Origin: Mesorhizobium mediterraneum
GTDB taxonomy: Bacteria; Pseudomonadota; Alphaproteobacteria; Rhizobiales; Rhizobiaceae
NCBI RefSeq assembly: GCF_002284565.1
Contig: NZ_NPKI01000017.1
Span: 62,001-126,000, forward strand
Reading direction: 5' to 3'
DNA length: 64,000 bases
Shown: one piece after another, positions 52,981 to 62,069 of the stretch
How positions within the stretch are numbered: position 1 is the stretch's first letter
Layout of the letters: each line of letters begins with the position of its first letter
Notes under the pieces: model-generated
The model's input: the letters and a program-made list of their open reading frames with translations, nothing else
The model's database searches: none
Told to the model about the DNA's origin: nothing
Translations under genes and position numbers: made by a program

Positions 52981-54009
52981 TTATCTCTCCTGAGCGGCGG
53001 TGATGCTTACGCGCCCTCCATCGGCCAGATCGGCGGGATAGGGCGAGATGACGCGAGCCTTCTCGTCGACACCAACCTTCCCGTCGGCACCCGACAGAAC
53101 CTCGACGCCATTGGTGCCGCGAATGCCCGTTCGGATTTCACGCCGCGAGGCCTTGTCGCCTTCGACTACGAACACCTTGTTCCCATCCATCGCAGCGGAC
53201 GGGATCAACAGGGCATTTTTCGCAACGCGGATGACGATGTTCACGTCGGTCGACATGCCTATACGAAGCGGCGTGTCGTCCGGCAGGCGGAAACGGACGC
53301 GATAGGTCTTCGTCACCGGATCGCCCTTGGGCGTGATGCTGTCGACCACCGCTTCCAGGTTCTGCCTGAGAAACGCATCGGATTTAAGCAGCGCGCGCTG
53401 GCCGACCTCGACCCGGGGTATGTCCTCCTCGTTGACCTCGGCGACCACCAGGAGTGGCTTGGGCTCGCCGACCCAGAACAACACCGTGCCGAGCTCGGCG
53501 ACTTCACCCACCTCGCCGTCCTGCCTGAGCACGACACCGGCGCTCGGCGCACGTAAGACGTAGGTGTCGAGTCGCGCTTTCTGTCCGGCAACCAGCGCCT
53601 CGATCTGGCCGAGCTCGCTCTGCGCACGATCGAGCGCCTGCTGGCTCGCCGCACGCCTTTCAGCAAGCACCGTCAGCCGCCGAAGCTCTTCCTGGGCAAG
53701 CGCCTGGCGCGCTTCGAGCTCGCCAAGCACGGCCCGGGCTTCGCTGTCGTCGAGCTTGGCGAGCACGTCGCCTTGTGCAACCCTCGACCCCTCGCAATTA
53801 CATTGCTCGACGATCCTCTCGCGGACCACGGGAGTGACCTTGGCCCAGGTTTGCGGCTCGACGGAGCCACTCGCGTAAACGATTTCCGCCGCGTCGCCGC
53901 GTTGTGGCGTCACGACCGAAACCTTGGCCGGCTGCCACAGATACCAAGCGCCGACAGCGGCAGCCGCCGCGACAAAAACGATGCCAACAGTCCAGCGTAG
54001 CCGTCGCAA
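52981..54009 (-). CDS. HlyD/MacA-type efflux periplasmic adaptor
   Basis: A 342-residue membrane-fusion protein with an N-terminal helix (TVGIVFVAAAAAVGAWYLW), a lipoyl half (VTPVVRERIVEQCNCEGSRV), an alpha hairpin of repeated Ala, Glu, Leu and Arg (about 95-145), a second lipoyl half (YVLRAPSAGVVLRQDGEVG) and a beta-barrel domain. It appears to start at TTG 54009, with GGAGGGAGAG just upstream. It bridges the permease to an outer-membrane channel not encoded here. The gene is first in the operon and faces the TetR gene. Confidence 0.87.
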   Translation of the reverse strand: MRRLRWTVGIVFVAAAAAVGAWYLWQPAKVSVVTPQRGDAAEIVYASGSVEPQTWAKVTPVVRERIVEQCNCEGSRVAQGDVLAKLDDSEARAVLGELEARQALAQEELRRLTVLAERRAASQQALDRAQSELGQIEALVAGQKARLDTYVLRAPSAGVVLRQDGEVGEVAELGTVLFWVGEPKPLLVVAEVNEEDIPRVEVGQRALLKSDAFLRQNLEAVVDSITPKGDPVTKTYRVRFRLPDDTPLRIGMSTDVNIVIRVAKNALLIPSAAMDGNKVFVVEGDKASRREIRTGIRGTNGVEVLSGADGKVGVDEKARVISPYPADLADGGRVSITAAQER

Positions 54010-54063
54010 GAAACTCTCCCTCCATCATCGAATCCGAACGTAGGGCGATAGCAGACATAGCAC

Positions 54064-54082
54064 TAGACCGACCGTCGGTCTA
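54064..54082. promoter_or_regulatory. Palindromic operator for the TetR regulator
   Basis: TAGACCGAC (54064-54072) and GTCGGTCTA (54074-54082) are perfect inverted 9-base arms around one centre base, in the 138-base spacer between the divergent efflux operon and the TetR gene. This is a typical TetR site, likely controlling both. Confidence 0.7.
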
Positions 54083-54147
54083 TAAAGATTGCATAAAGAT
54101 ACGGTTCGTGCTCCTCTTGCCCCAACCTGTACTTTGCGAGGTCGATT

Positions 54148-54840
54148 TTGCCCCGAGTGATAAAGCCGCCGGAGATACGATCCGCCGAGCTCCTCGACTG
54201 TGCCCAGCGGCTGTTCTTCGAGCAAGGCTACGACAGCACGACGGTGAACGACATCATCCGCGAGGCCGGCCTGTCGAAAGGCGCGTTCTACCACTATTTC
54301 GCGTCGAAAGAGGCGCTGCTAGAGGCACTCGCCGCACGTCTCGCGCGCGACAGTTTCACCGAGTTGCAACCCGTGCTCAACGATCCGTCACTTGATGGGC
54401 TTGGCCGGCTCAATGCGCTCTTTGCCGGCTCGCGACGGCTGAACGTCGAGCTTGCTCCGCAACTGCGCAAAACAATTTTCGTCCTGTTCCGGCCCGAAAA
54501 CCTTGCCCTCTTCCATCGGGTCGACCAGGCGGCCAGGGAATTGGCAATGCCGATAATCACCAATCTGCTTAGGAAAGGGAGCGAGGAAGGCATCTTCGAC
54601 GTGCCCGATCCGGATGCTTTCGCCGAGATGTTTTTGCAGCTGCGGCTGATCTTTCGGGATGTGATGCACCGCGCCTTGCTGAAGGCCGAGCAGGGCAATA
54701 TCGACGAAGCGGCGCGGCTGCTCGACGACCGGCTGCGGCTCTATGGCGTCGCAATTGACCGGCTTTTGAAGCTACCCGATGGAACGATAGAAGCGGCGCA
54801 ACCTGGGTTTGCCCGGGCTTTCCTCGAAGCAGGCCCGTGA
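54148..54840 (+). CDS. TetR family transcriptional regulator
   Basis: A 230-residue repressor with a TetR helix-turn-helix (about residues 14-60: LLDCAQRLFFEQGYDSTTVN, GLSKGAFYHYFASKEALLEA) and a helical ligand-binding domain. Length is usual for the family. The start is TTG 54148 with a GAGG site six to seven bases upstream; GTG 54157 is an alternative. It faces the MacAB-like efflux operon across a palindromic operator, so it most likely represses that pump. Confidence 0.88.
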   Translation: MPRVIKPPEIRSAELLDCAQRLFFEQGYDSTTVNDIIREAGLSKGAFYHYFASKEALLEALAARLARDSFTELQPVLNDPSLDGLGRLNALFAGSRRLNVELAPQLRKTIFVLFRPENLALFHRVDQAARELAMPIITNLLRKGSEEGIFDVPDPDAFAEMFLQLRLIFRDVMHRALLKAEQGNIDEAARLLDDRLRLYGVAIDRLLKLPDGTIEAAQPGFARAFLEAGP

Positions 54841-54957
54841 GCCGCCGAGCCCGCCAGGCCGCGGAGCAGCAATTCACCGCTTCGGTAGATCCGGACCCAC
54901 CCCGACCCAGCGCCTCCTCGTACTGCCGTGGAGAGGGCTTTGCCGATGCTGTTCAAA

Positions 54958-55482
54958 TCACGTCAGTGAAAGACCTACACTCGCATTCTCTTCCGGCGTC
55001 GCGTTCCAGTAGCCGTATGCCGCGGCGGTCTTCAGGAAATGCTGGACCGCTTCGGCTGAGGGAGGATCCGAATGCCTGCTTTCCCCGGCGATCGGCTTTC
55101 CGACTTCCCGGAAGAACCGGCCTATCCTTGACGTGCTGACGAGGATCATCACGGCCGCCTCAGTCGACAGGTTTCGAAAGGCGTGCTTCGCCCCGCCCGG
55201 CACATGGAAAATGTCGCCCGGCCGGATCGATACCCAGACGAAGCCTTTCTGCGACTGCGAAAGCCCTTCGATCTCGCCGGAAATCTGGATGAAGGTCTCC
55301 GGGTCGGCGTGGCTGTGCAGCGGCACGGTAACACCCGGCGGGATGGTGCCGCGCATGACGCAAGGCTCGCCGTCGCGCGGCGATGTAAGAAACTGGACCA
55401 CAGGGCCCAGCACGTCGAGCGTCTCGACATTGCGAGGGTCGACGAGATGCGCCGCGCGCTCGCTGATGGCAGTGTCGAGCAT
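54958..55482 (-). CDS. Cupin-domain protein
   Basis: A 174-residue single-cupin protein. The metal-binding motif is visible as VTVPLHSHADPETFIQISGE and the second as RPGDIFHVPGGAKHAFRNLS, giving His and Glu ligands. Cupins of this type include dioxygenases, isomerases and sensors, and no motif tells which. It lies 21 bases after a methyltransferase gene on the same strand, so the two are probably co-transcribed. Confidence 0.85.
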   Translation of the reverse strand: MLDTAISERAAHLVDPRNVETLDVLGPVVQFLTSPRDGEPCVMRGTIPPGVTVPLHSHADPETFIQISGEIEGLSQSQKGFVWVSIRPGDIFHVPGGAKHAFRNLSTEAAVMILVSTSRIGRFFREVGKPIAGESRHSDPPSAEAVQHFLKTAAAYGYWNATPEENASVGLSLT

Positions 55483-55503
55483 CCGATATCTCTCTTTGGT
55501 TCG

Positions 55504-56382
55504 TTATCCCGGCGTATTTGTCCATGCGCCGACAAAGGGCGGCAGCATGATGCACATCTGCTGTTCGACAGCCTCGTTGCGCAGTCGCTCGGCGAGCGTG
55601 TCGACCTTCATTTCGGCAGCGGTCGCGGCACCGACGGCCTCGGCCATCGGCAGCAGGCTACGCAAGGTGCCCGCGATATAGTCGTAGATCGGCGAGTCAG
55701 GCCCGCTGCCGGCGAGGCCGGCGGAATTCAGCTGCGGCGCAGGCAGCCCTGCGCCGGCGAAAACCATGGGCAGCCTGCCACCCATGTCGACCTCGAAACC
55801 CGCCCGCTCGATCGTCTCGATGATCCAGCCGCGGCATTTGCTGAACAGCGGCGCCTCTGGAAAACTGCGGGCGAGCGGCATCGCCATTTCCTGGAAGGCG
55901 ATGAGGCCGCCCGGCCGAACAAACCCGGCAAGCCTGCGCAGGGTTGCAGCCGGGTCGGGCAGATACATCAGGACCAGCCTGCCGATCACCGCATCGAAGG
56001 TCTCGTCGGGCGAGAATTTATCAAGCTCGCCCACAGTGAAGCGTGTCCAGTAACACTGGCCGGATTCGGTGGCGCGCCGCTCGGCAACGTCTACAGCCTC
56101 TGCCGAGCGATCGACGCCGAGCACCCTTCCGGTCGGTCCGACCAGCTTCCCGGCCAGCAAGGAGACGTCGCCGACGCCGCAGCCGATGTCGAGCACGCGC
56201 ATGCCTGGTCCTATCCCCGCGCTGCGCAGGACATGCTCCGTAAGGTCGTGAATGAGCGCTCCCTGCAGCTCCAGGCGCTTGAATTCACCCTCCGTGTAAC
56301 CCAAGGCATAGGGACGCGGATCCGTGGTGCTCTGATCGCGATCGATCTTCGGCGCGTGTTCGGCAAGCAGATTGTACATCAT
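55504..56382 (-). CDS. Class I SAM-dependent methyltransferase
   Basis: A 292-residue methyltransferase of the UbiE/COQ5-like kind. SAM-binding loop: MRVLDIGCGVGDVSLLAG; then GRVLGVDRSAEAVDVAER and DAVIGRLVLMYLPDP. Residues about 25-40 (PYALGYTEGEFKRLELQG) are seen in many small-molecule methyltransferases. Substrate unknown. It is 21 bases upstream of the cupin gene. Confidence 0.85.
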   Translation of the reverse strand: MMYNLLAEHAPKIDRDQSTTDPRPYALGYTEGEFKRLELQGALIHDLTEHVLRSAGIGPGMRVLDIGCGVGDVSLLAGKLVGPTGRVLGVDRSAEAVDVAERRATESGQCYWTRFTVGELDKFSPDETFDAVIGRLVLMYLPDPAATLRRLAGFVRPGGLIAFQEMAMPLARSFPEAPLFSKCRGWIIETIERAGFEVDMGGRLPMVFAGAGLPAPQLNSAGLAGSGPDSPIYDYIAGTLRSLLPMAEAVGAATAAEMKVDTLAERLRNEAVEQQMCIMLPPFVGAWTNTPG

Positions 56383-56583
56383 TTGACTCCATGATTATCT
56401 GGATTTGACTCCCGATTATCTGGCCCTCGGCTGCCATATGGCCGCCTGATCTGGACCGTCACGATCGGAGATCAGTGCTACAAGGTGATTTCCGGAATCG
56501 GGAATTGCGTTACGACTGAAACACGCGGCCGTGTCTGACGTACCGCAGAGGCGGAGAACCCTCCGCCGGGCCTCAGGATGCGC

Positions 56584-57090
56584 CTATGACTTCGGAGCCT
56601 GCGGTACGAACACAATGTGCGGTGTCTTCGGCGGACGATCGGGCGGCACATAGTCTGGAACCGGCGTATCGTCTGCCGGCAGCGAAAGCACATATCGGTG
56701 TATGGCGCGCAGGTCGGCCTCGGTCATGGCACGCAGGTTGAACCACGGCATAGGGGGGCGCGTCTCGATTGTACGCGCTAACTGTACCCAGTCGTCCTCG
56801 TCCATGGTGCGCAAAAGGTAGCGAAGATTGGTTGGATAAGTCGTGCCCCACGGCCCATTGAAGCCGAGAGAGCCGCCGATCAGCCATCGATCCTCGGGGA
56901 CGTTGCCGGCCTTCTCCAAGTACCCTGGCGTGTGGCAGTCGTTACAGCCGCCAATTTTCACCAGGTATCGACCGTGCTCGATCGAGTCGGCCGCTGTCGC
57001 CGAACCCAGCCCATTTCGGTCGAGCATCGCGACTGTGAGCACTCCGCCCAGCCCAAGGGCGGCAATTCCGATGAGAGCCCGTCGTATCAT
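56584..57090 (-). CDS. Membrane-anchored monoheme cytochrome c
   Basis: A 168-residue electron carrier. The N-terminal helix (IGIAALGLGGVLTVAML) directs it to the periplasmic side; one haem site, GGCNDCHTPG, and a later PPMPWFN Met as probable sixth ligand. The start at 57090 has CCGGAGAAG just upstream; the longer frame from 57132 has no family support. It is downstream of the VirA-like kinase gene on the same strand, 185 bases away, with a palindromic repeat between. It may accept electrons for the diheme peroxidase. Confidence 0.84.
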   Translation of the reverse strand: MIRRALIGIAALGLGGVLTVAMLDRNGLGSATAADSIEHGRYLVKIGGCNDCHTPGYLEKAGNVPEDRWLIGGSLGFNGPWGTTYPTNLRYLLRTMDEDDWVQLARTIETRPPMPWFNLRAMTEADLRAIHRYVLSLPADDTPVPDYVPPDRPPKTPHIVFVPQAPKS

Positions 57091-57128
57091 CAGCTTCTCC
57101 GGTTTGCTGCCATTTGACGCCGACGAGA

Positions 57129-57174
57129 CCATGATCTTTTCCGAAAACCGGTTTCCATTTTTCAGGGATCATGG
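57129..57174. repeat. Rhizobial palindromic element
   Basis: CCATGATC (57129-57136) and GATCATGG (57167-57174) flank a CCGAAAACCGGTTTCC core, the same type of repeat as near 28730. It lies in the gap between the kinase and cytochrome c genes. Confidence 0.65.
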
Positions 57175-57274
57175 TTTGGGCGCAGGAGAAACATCGAACA
57201 GCCCGGCTACGGGTTGATTTCAGCCAGGGGGACTTTTGGTTACGTCTGTAACGAAGAAACCCACCCGACCCTGA

Positions 57275-59797
57275 TCAGCCTGACTGCAGATGGCGGGCGA
57301 GGCATTTTGCAATGGCGGCCGGCAGCAGCGGCTTCTTGATGACTTCGCTTATGCCGGCTGCCGTCAGTTGACGCGATCGGAGCGGGCGGCCGTAACCGGT
57401 CATCAGGACAATTGGAAGGTCCGACCGGATCTCATGCAACTGGCCGGAGAACTCGATGCCTGTCATGTCAGGCATGACCTCGTCCGTCAGCACCAGGTCG
57501 AAGCGCTCCGGATCGGTGCGGAATGCATTGAGAGCCGCAGGGCTTCGGTCGAACCCGACGGGCTCGTAGCCAAGCGCGGCGAGCATCTCCTCGGCAAGTT
57601 GCATCAGCGGCGTATCGTCGTCCACGACCAGGATCGTCTCGCCATTGCCATGCTGGATCGGAACCTCGGCGCCCTCACCCTCGTCCTCGTCCGCATCGGT
57701 CGCAGCGGATTCGATCTGCGGAAAATAGACCTCGAAGATCGTGCCTTCGCCAAGTTGGCTCTTCACGTCCACCGCGCCTCTATGCGCCGCGACGATGCCG
57801 TGCACCGTCGACAGGCCGAGCCCGGTGCCTTGCCCCGCCGGCTTGGTCGTGAAGAACGGCTCGAAAATACGCTCGAGCGTCGCCTGATCCATGCCGCTGC
57901 CGTTGTCCCTGACGGCGAGGCGGAGATGGCGGCCGGCCGGCAGGTTTCCGTGCGAAAGCATCCGCGCCTCCACGAGTTCCGTCGTGTTGAGAGCGACCTC
58001 CAATACGCCGCGGTTGTTCATCGCCTGCGCCGCGTTGGTGCCGAGGTTCATCACCACCTGCTGAAGTTCGGTCGGATCGCCCATCATCGCGGCATCCGCG
58101 CCTGCAAGATGCGTCTCCACTGAAAGTGTGGCCGGGAACGAGGCGCGCAGCAGGTCGACCGCCTCCGCAACCACGGGCTGCGCCCGCAGCGCGTGGTGCT
58201 GCCGCTCGCGGCGACGGCCGAAGGCAAGGATCTGCTCCGTGACGTCCTGCGCCCGCCGGCCGGCCTTCATGATCTGCTGGACGTAGCGCCGCGCGCGAGA
58301 CTCCTTCAGCAGCACCGCCAGCGCCATCTCGCCATAGCCGAGGACGGCGCCGAGGATGTTGTTGAACTCGTGCGCTATGCCACCGGCGAGTATCCCGATT
58401 GCTTCCAGCCGCTGCGACTGGTTGAGCCGCGCCTGCAGCGCCTCGCGTTCACGTTCATTGTGCTCGCGCGCGATGGCATTGGCGAAAATCTCGGCGGCGG
58501 TGCGCAGCAGGGCGATGTCGTCGTCGGTCCAACGCTTTTCGTGCGTGACGGTATCGAGAGCCAGAAAACCTAGCCGCTCGCCGGCATGCGACATCGGTAT
58601 GCACAGCCAGGATTGAAACTGGTGCGCCTGCAGGCATGCCTTCTCCCGCCCTTCAGGAAGCTCGCCGACGCGGGGAACGTCGATGCAGCCTTGCCGCTCG
58701 TGGCCCGCCAGCGTCCAGCGTGAAGCGAGCTCGATCATGTCTTTCGACAGGCGGGCCGGCGTGTTCCCGCTCGGACGGCGATAGAAGTAGCCTCCGGAAG
58801 ATTCCGCATCTTGTGTGCGGCTGACGATAATCTGGGCGCCGTCGAGCCCGGCATGTTCCACCAGGCGCGCGAGGCCCTTGCTGATGCCGGCCCGGATGCG
58901 GTCGCGCGGCAGATTGATGAACTGGGTGGAGATCGAGGCGATCAGACCCTCGAATTCCAGCCGCTCGCGCAGGATCCGCGCATTGTGGCGCAGCCGGGCG
59001 AACAGATAGACCACATAGCACACGAGAACCAACGCGGCGATGTAGAGCAGCGTCTGAAACCGCGCGGCCCGCGCCGCAGCGCGCCCATGCGCATCGAGAT
59101 AAAGGTCCTGCAGCGCGCGGGCCAGTTCGCTCGTTGGCGCAGTCTGTAGGCGGGCGACGAGGTCGTCGACCGCCGGAAGCCTGGTGACGATAAGCCGGCC
59201 GTGGGAGACGAGCGAGTGGACGTCGCTTGGCTGCACGGCATCGACGGACGACTTGGCCAGCCGGTCGAGCGCAGCGGTCACTGCCCTTGCCGCCTCCGGT
59301 TGGGGATCGCTGATGAACCGCGACATTGTGATCATCAGGGCTCCGATCTCGACCGCTCGAAGGCCGTCACCCTCGCTCGTAAGCCGACCGCTCATGTAGT
59401 TGAAATAGTTCAGCGAGTTCTGCAGCAGCGCGTTGTCCGACTTGAACGCCTCGACAAGCGTTTCCTCGTCGCGCACCGCGGCGGCGACATCGGCGATCCC
59501 CCGGTCGATCTCCGCCCGAACTCCGCCGCTGGCGATGTCCCGGGCGGCTGGCAGCGTCTGCGTCGCAGCGTTCAGGTTCTCGATCGACCGCACAAGCGGA
59601 TCGTAGCTGCGCAGCAGTCCCGTGCGTGCCCGCAACACATCGCGCTGGAGGGCGGCGTTATAGAGGATGACGGTCCTGAGAGCATCGAGCGTGCGTTCGT
59701 GGCGCGCGGCATCAGGAGCCGCGCCCTGCACCAGGAAATAGGTCAGGACGATGAGCAGGCAGGCGACGACCGGCGCCAGGACGCGTAGCGACTTCAT
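57275..59797 (-). CDS. VirA-like hybrid sensor histidine kinase
   Basis: An 840-residue membrane sensor. After an N-terminal helix (VLAPVVACLLIVLTYFLV) comes a periplasmic domain with ALQRDVLRARTGLLRSYDPL, like that of VirA/DAHL proteins. A second helix (about 285-305), a GAF-like linker (about 330-480) and the kinase follow, with His476 in GIAHEFNNILGAVLGYGEM, then RDNGSGMDQATLERIFEPFF and GTGLGLSTVHGIV. The C-terminal receiver (about 715-835) has Asp772 in LVLTDEVMPDMTG. In Agrobacterium VirA the corresponding sites are His474 and a receiver Asp near 766, as I recall them. The start at 59797 overlaps the peroxidase gene (ATGA). Confidence 0.87.
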   Translation of the reverse strand: MKSLRVLAPVVACLLIVLTYFLVQGAAPDAARHERTLDALRTVILYNAALQRDVLRARTGLLRSYDPLVRSIENLNAATQTLPAARDIASGGVRAEIDRGIADVAAAVRDEETLVEAFKSDNALLQNSLNYFNYMSGRLTSEGDGLRAVEIGALMITMSRFISDPQPEAARAVTAALDRLAKSSVDAVQPSDVHSLVSHGRLIVTRLPAVDDLVARLQTAPTSELARALQDLYLDAHGRAAARAARFQTLLYIAALVLVCYVVYLFARLRHNARILRERLEFEGLIASISTQFINLPRDRIRAGISKGLARLVEHAGLDGAQIIVSRTQDAESSGGYFYRRPSGNTPARLSKDMIELASRWTLAGHERQGCIDVPRVGELPEGREKACLQAHQFQSWLCIPMSHAGERLGFLALDTVTHEKRWTDDDIALLRTAAEIFANAIAREHNEREREALQARLNQSQRLEAIGILAGGIAHEFNNILGAVLGYGEMALAVLLKESRARRYVQQIMKAGRRAQDVTEQILAFGRRRERQHHALRAQPVVAEAVDLLRASFPATLSVETHLAGADAAMMGDPTELQQVVMNLGTNAAQAMNNRGVLEVALNTTELVEARMLSHGNLPAGRHLRLAVRDNGSGMDQATLERIFEPFFTTKPAGQGTGLGLSTVHGIVAAHRGAVDVKSQLGEGTIFEVYFPQIESAATDADEDEGEGAEVPIQHGNGETILVVDDDTPLMQLAEEMLAALGYEPVGFDRSPAALNAFRTDPERFDLVLTDEVMPDMTGIEFSGQLHEIRSDLPIVLMTGYGRPLRSRQLTAAGISEVIKKPLLPAAIAKCLARHLQSG

Positions 59798-60816
59798 TGC
59801 TGCAGACGATCGGCTGCGCTGGTCAACGGCTGGCCGCGATACTCGCCCGTCAGCGTCCCGAGGAATTCGACGATAAGATCGGCATCGCGCTGGTCGATCT
59901 CCCTGCCGAGCTGGTTCCGCGCCATGATCCTCACTGCCTGTCCAAGCGATGCGGTACGGCCGTCGTGAAAATACGGCGCCGTCACCGCGACGTTGCGCAG
60001 GCTGGGAACGCGGAACACATGGCGGTCGCTCTCGGCACCTGTAATGGCGAAACGGCCGAGATCCGCCTGGCTCAAGGTCTTCTGGCCGGCGAAGGGATCC
60101 TGGAAGATGCCGAACTTCTGAAACAAATTGCCTCCTACATTGGCGCCTTGATGGCAAGCGATGCAGCCATACGCCTTGAACAGCTGATAGCCATGTTCCT
60201 CGTCCGCCGTGATGGCGCCGCGCTCGCCCTTGAGATAGCGGTCGAAACGGGCGTTGGGCGTGATCAGCGAGCGTTGAAAGATGGCTAGGGCGTCGAGCAC
60301 TTCCGCCTGGCCGGGGGCGGCGCCGTAGACGTCTGCGAATCGCCGCGAATAGTCCGGATCGGAGCGCAATTTCGGCAGCAATTCCTCCCAGCTCGTGTTC
60401 ATCAGCCTGTCATCGAGCAAGGCTGCCTCGTTCTGCTCCTCGAGAGTGCGGAAATTGCCACGCCAGTTCAGCCGGAAATCGAGCGTTGCGTTGAAGACCG
60501 TCGGCGTGTTGAAGTCGAGCGGCTCGCCATCCGCCGCCGTGGAACGAGCCCTGCCGTCGTCGCCGCTGAGATCGAGCCTGTGGCAGCCGCTGCAGGCGAT
60601 GACATCGTCATGTGACAGCCGGACATCGTTGAACAGGCTCTCGCCAAGTGCGATCTTCGCCTGGTCGGAAGGACCAATGCCCACTATCGGAGCAATCGGC
60701 TCGCCGATCGGAGGGGCCGGCTGATTAACCAAGGCCAACGCAAATGGTGCCGCCGCTGCCAGGCAAAGCGGAACAAAAAGCCCCGCACGAACCTTACCAA
60801 TCTGCTCATGCGCCAT
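59794..60816 (-). CDS. Diheme cytochrome c peroxidase/MauG-family protein
   Basis: A 340-residue periplasmic protein of the bacterial cytochrome c peroxidase/MauG family. Haem motifs are CSGCHRLD and CIACHQGANVGG; family landmarks include LGESLFNDVRLS, NTPTVFNATLD and DRHVFRVPSLRNVAVTAPYFHDG. Start 60816 gives a signal peptide (AGLFVPLCLAAAAPFALA); a start at 60924 would add 36 non-signal residues. It is translationally coupled to the VirA-like kinase and divergent from the VirG-like regulator, unusual for a plain peroxidase. Confidence 0.86.
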   Translation of the reverse strand: MAHEQIGKVRAGLFVPLCLAAAAPFALALVNQPAPPIGEPIAPIVGIGPSDQAKIALGESLFNDVRLSHDDVIACSGCHRLDLSGDDGRARSTAADGEPLDFNTPTVFNATLDFRLNWRGNFRTLEEQNEAALLDDRLMNTSWEELLPKLRSDPDYSRRFADVYGAAPGQAEVLDALAIFQRSLITPNARFDRYLKGERGAITADEEHGYQLFKAYGCIACHQGANVGGNLFQKFGIFQDPFAGQKTLSQADLGRFAITGAESDRHVFRVPSLRNVAVTAPYFHDGRTASLGQAVRIMARNQLGREIDQRDADLIVEFLGTLTGEYRGQPLTSAADRLQQ

Positions 60817-60942
60817 CGAGTGAGCCTGTGGTATCCGATCACGAAGATCATCGGCGCTTACCAACAAATCGCCGAAAATCAACGGTAAGTCTAATAAAGC
60901 AACGGCTCGGGTCATGGGTTCCATACGTGCGGACGGTCTGAG

Positions 60943-61722
60943 ATGTCAGTCGAACAGAACACTCGCTACAAAGAGCAGTCGAAAGGCAGAATCGAACAGG
61001 CAGTGACGCCGAAGCATATTCTTGTCGTCGATGACGACCCCGAAATCCGCGAAATGCTCACCAATTACCTGGAGAGCGAGAACTTCAGGGTCAGCGCTGT
61101 CACCGACAGCCGGTCCATGTCGCGTGTCCTCAATGAAAGACCGGTAGACCTGATGATCCTCGACATGCGGCTTGCCGATGAGGACGGGTTTGAAATCATG
61201 CGGCAACTCGGCAGTCCGCCGGAAGCTCCCATCATCATTATCACCGGCCACAGGCGCGACGAAGTGGATCGCGTCGTTGGATTGGAACTCGGAGCCGACG
61301 ACTACATCACCAAGCCCTTCAGCCTCAGGGAACTGCTTGCGCGCGTTCGCGCCGTGCTGCGGCGATCGGGGTCAACGCGCCAGAATTCGCGGGGCAAGAA
61401 GCACAAACGCTACCGCTTTGCCGGCTGGGAGCTCGACATGCGGATGCGGCGCCTGAAATCGCCCGCGGGCGAAACAACGCCGCTGACCGCGGGGGAGTTC
61501 AACCTGCTGGCAGCGTTCCTGCAATCGCCGCAGCAGATCCTGAGCCGCGAGCAGCTTCTCGCTGCCAGCAGGATTCACGACGAAGAGGTGTTTGACCGCA
61601 GTATCGACGTGCAAATACTGCGACTGCGCCGCAAGCTCGAGGTCAACCCGAGCGAGCCGAAGCTCGTTGTCACCGAGCGGGGCGCTGGCTACCTGTTCGC
61701 TGCCTCGGTTGAGGTGCTGTGA
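60943..61722 (+). CDS. VirG-like OmpR-family response regulator
   Basis: A 259-residue response regulator. Receiver: ILVVDDDPEIREML, phosphoacceptor Asp74 in LMILDMRLADEDG, Lys in YITKPFS. Winged-helix DNA-binding domain: TPLTAGEFNLLAAFLQSPQQ, SREQLLAASRIHDEEVFDRS and VTERGAGYLF. The segment FNLL..FL..P...LSREQLL.ASR..DEEV.DRSIDV is close to Agrobacterium VirG. It is divergent from the peroxidase-VirA-like operon and is almost certainly that kinase's partner. Confidence 0.88.
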   Translation: MSVEQNTRYKEQSKGRIEQAVTPKHILVVDDDPEIREMLTNYLESENFRVSAVTDSRSMSRVLNERPVDLMILDMRLADEDGFEIMRQLGSPPEAPIIIITGHRRDEVDRVVGLELGADDYITKPFSLRELLARVRAVLRRSGSTRQNSRGKKHKRYRFAGWELDMRMRRLKSPAGETTPLTAGEFNLLAAFLQSPQQILSREQLLAASRIHDEEVFDRSIDVQILRLRRKLEVNPSEPKLVVTERGAGYLFAASVEVL

Positions 61723-61766
61723 CTTTGCCGTAGGCCACGTTCACGGCGGGGCGCAAATGTGAAGGT

Positions 61767-62069
61767 TCATCGCCTTAGCGCATGCACGCTATCAATATTT
61801 TCGCCGCCCATCGGCAGCGCCATATCGTCGTCGAGCAAGCGCGTGATGCGGGCGAAGCCGGCAAAGGCCTTCCTTGCTTGCTCTGCCGACATCCGGCCCG
61901 CCAGAGCCGCGGAGCAGCAATTCACCGCGCATTGGTAGACTGGCCCCCGACGGCCTATTGGCCATTTACGCAAGAACCCCATCGCTTCGGCTACGCTATA
62001 AATTTCTTCGACAGGGCTTTCCTGCCCGCGCGAAATCCGCACAGGCGTAAAGAATTGCAGGCGATCCAT
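61767..62069 (-). CDS. DUF982 protein, copy 2
   Basis: A 100-residue paralogue of the protein at 45228-45530: MDRLQFFTPVRISRGQ, AMGFLRKWPIGRRGPVYQCA, AGFARITRLLDDDMALPMGG. GGGAGGAAAC stands before ATG 62069; an in-frame start at 62129 would add 20 residues not shared with copy 1. No function is known. Confidence 0.85.
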   Translation of the reverse strand: MDRLQFFTPVRISRGQESPVEEIYSVAEAMGFLRKWPIGRRGPVYQCAVNCCSAALAGRMSAEQARKAFAGFARITRLLDDDMALPMGGENIDSVHALRR

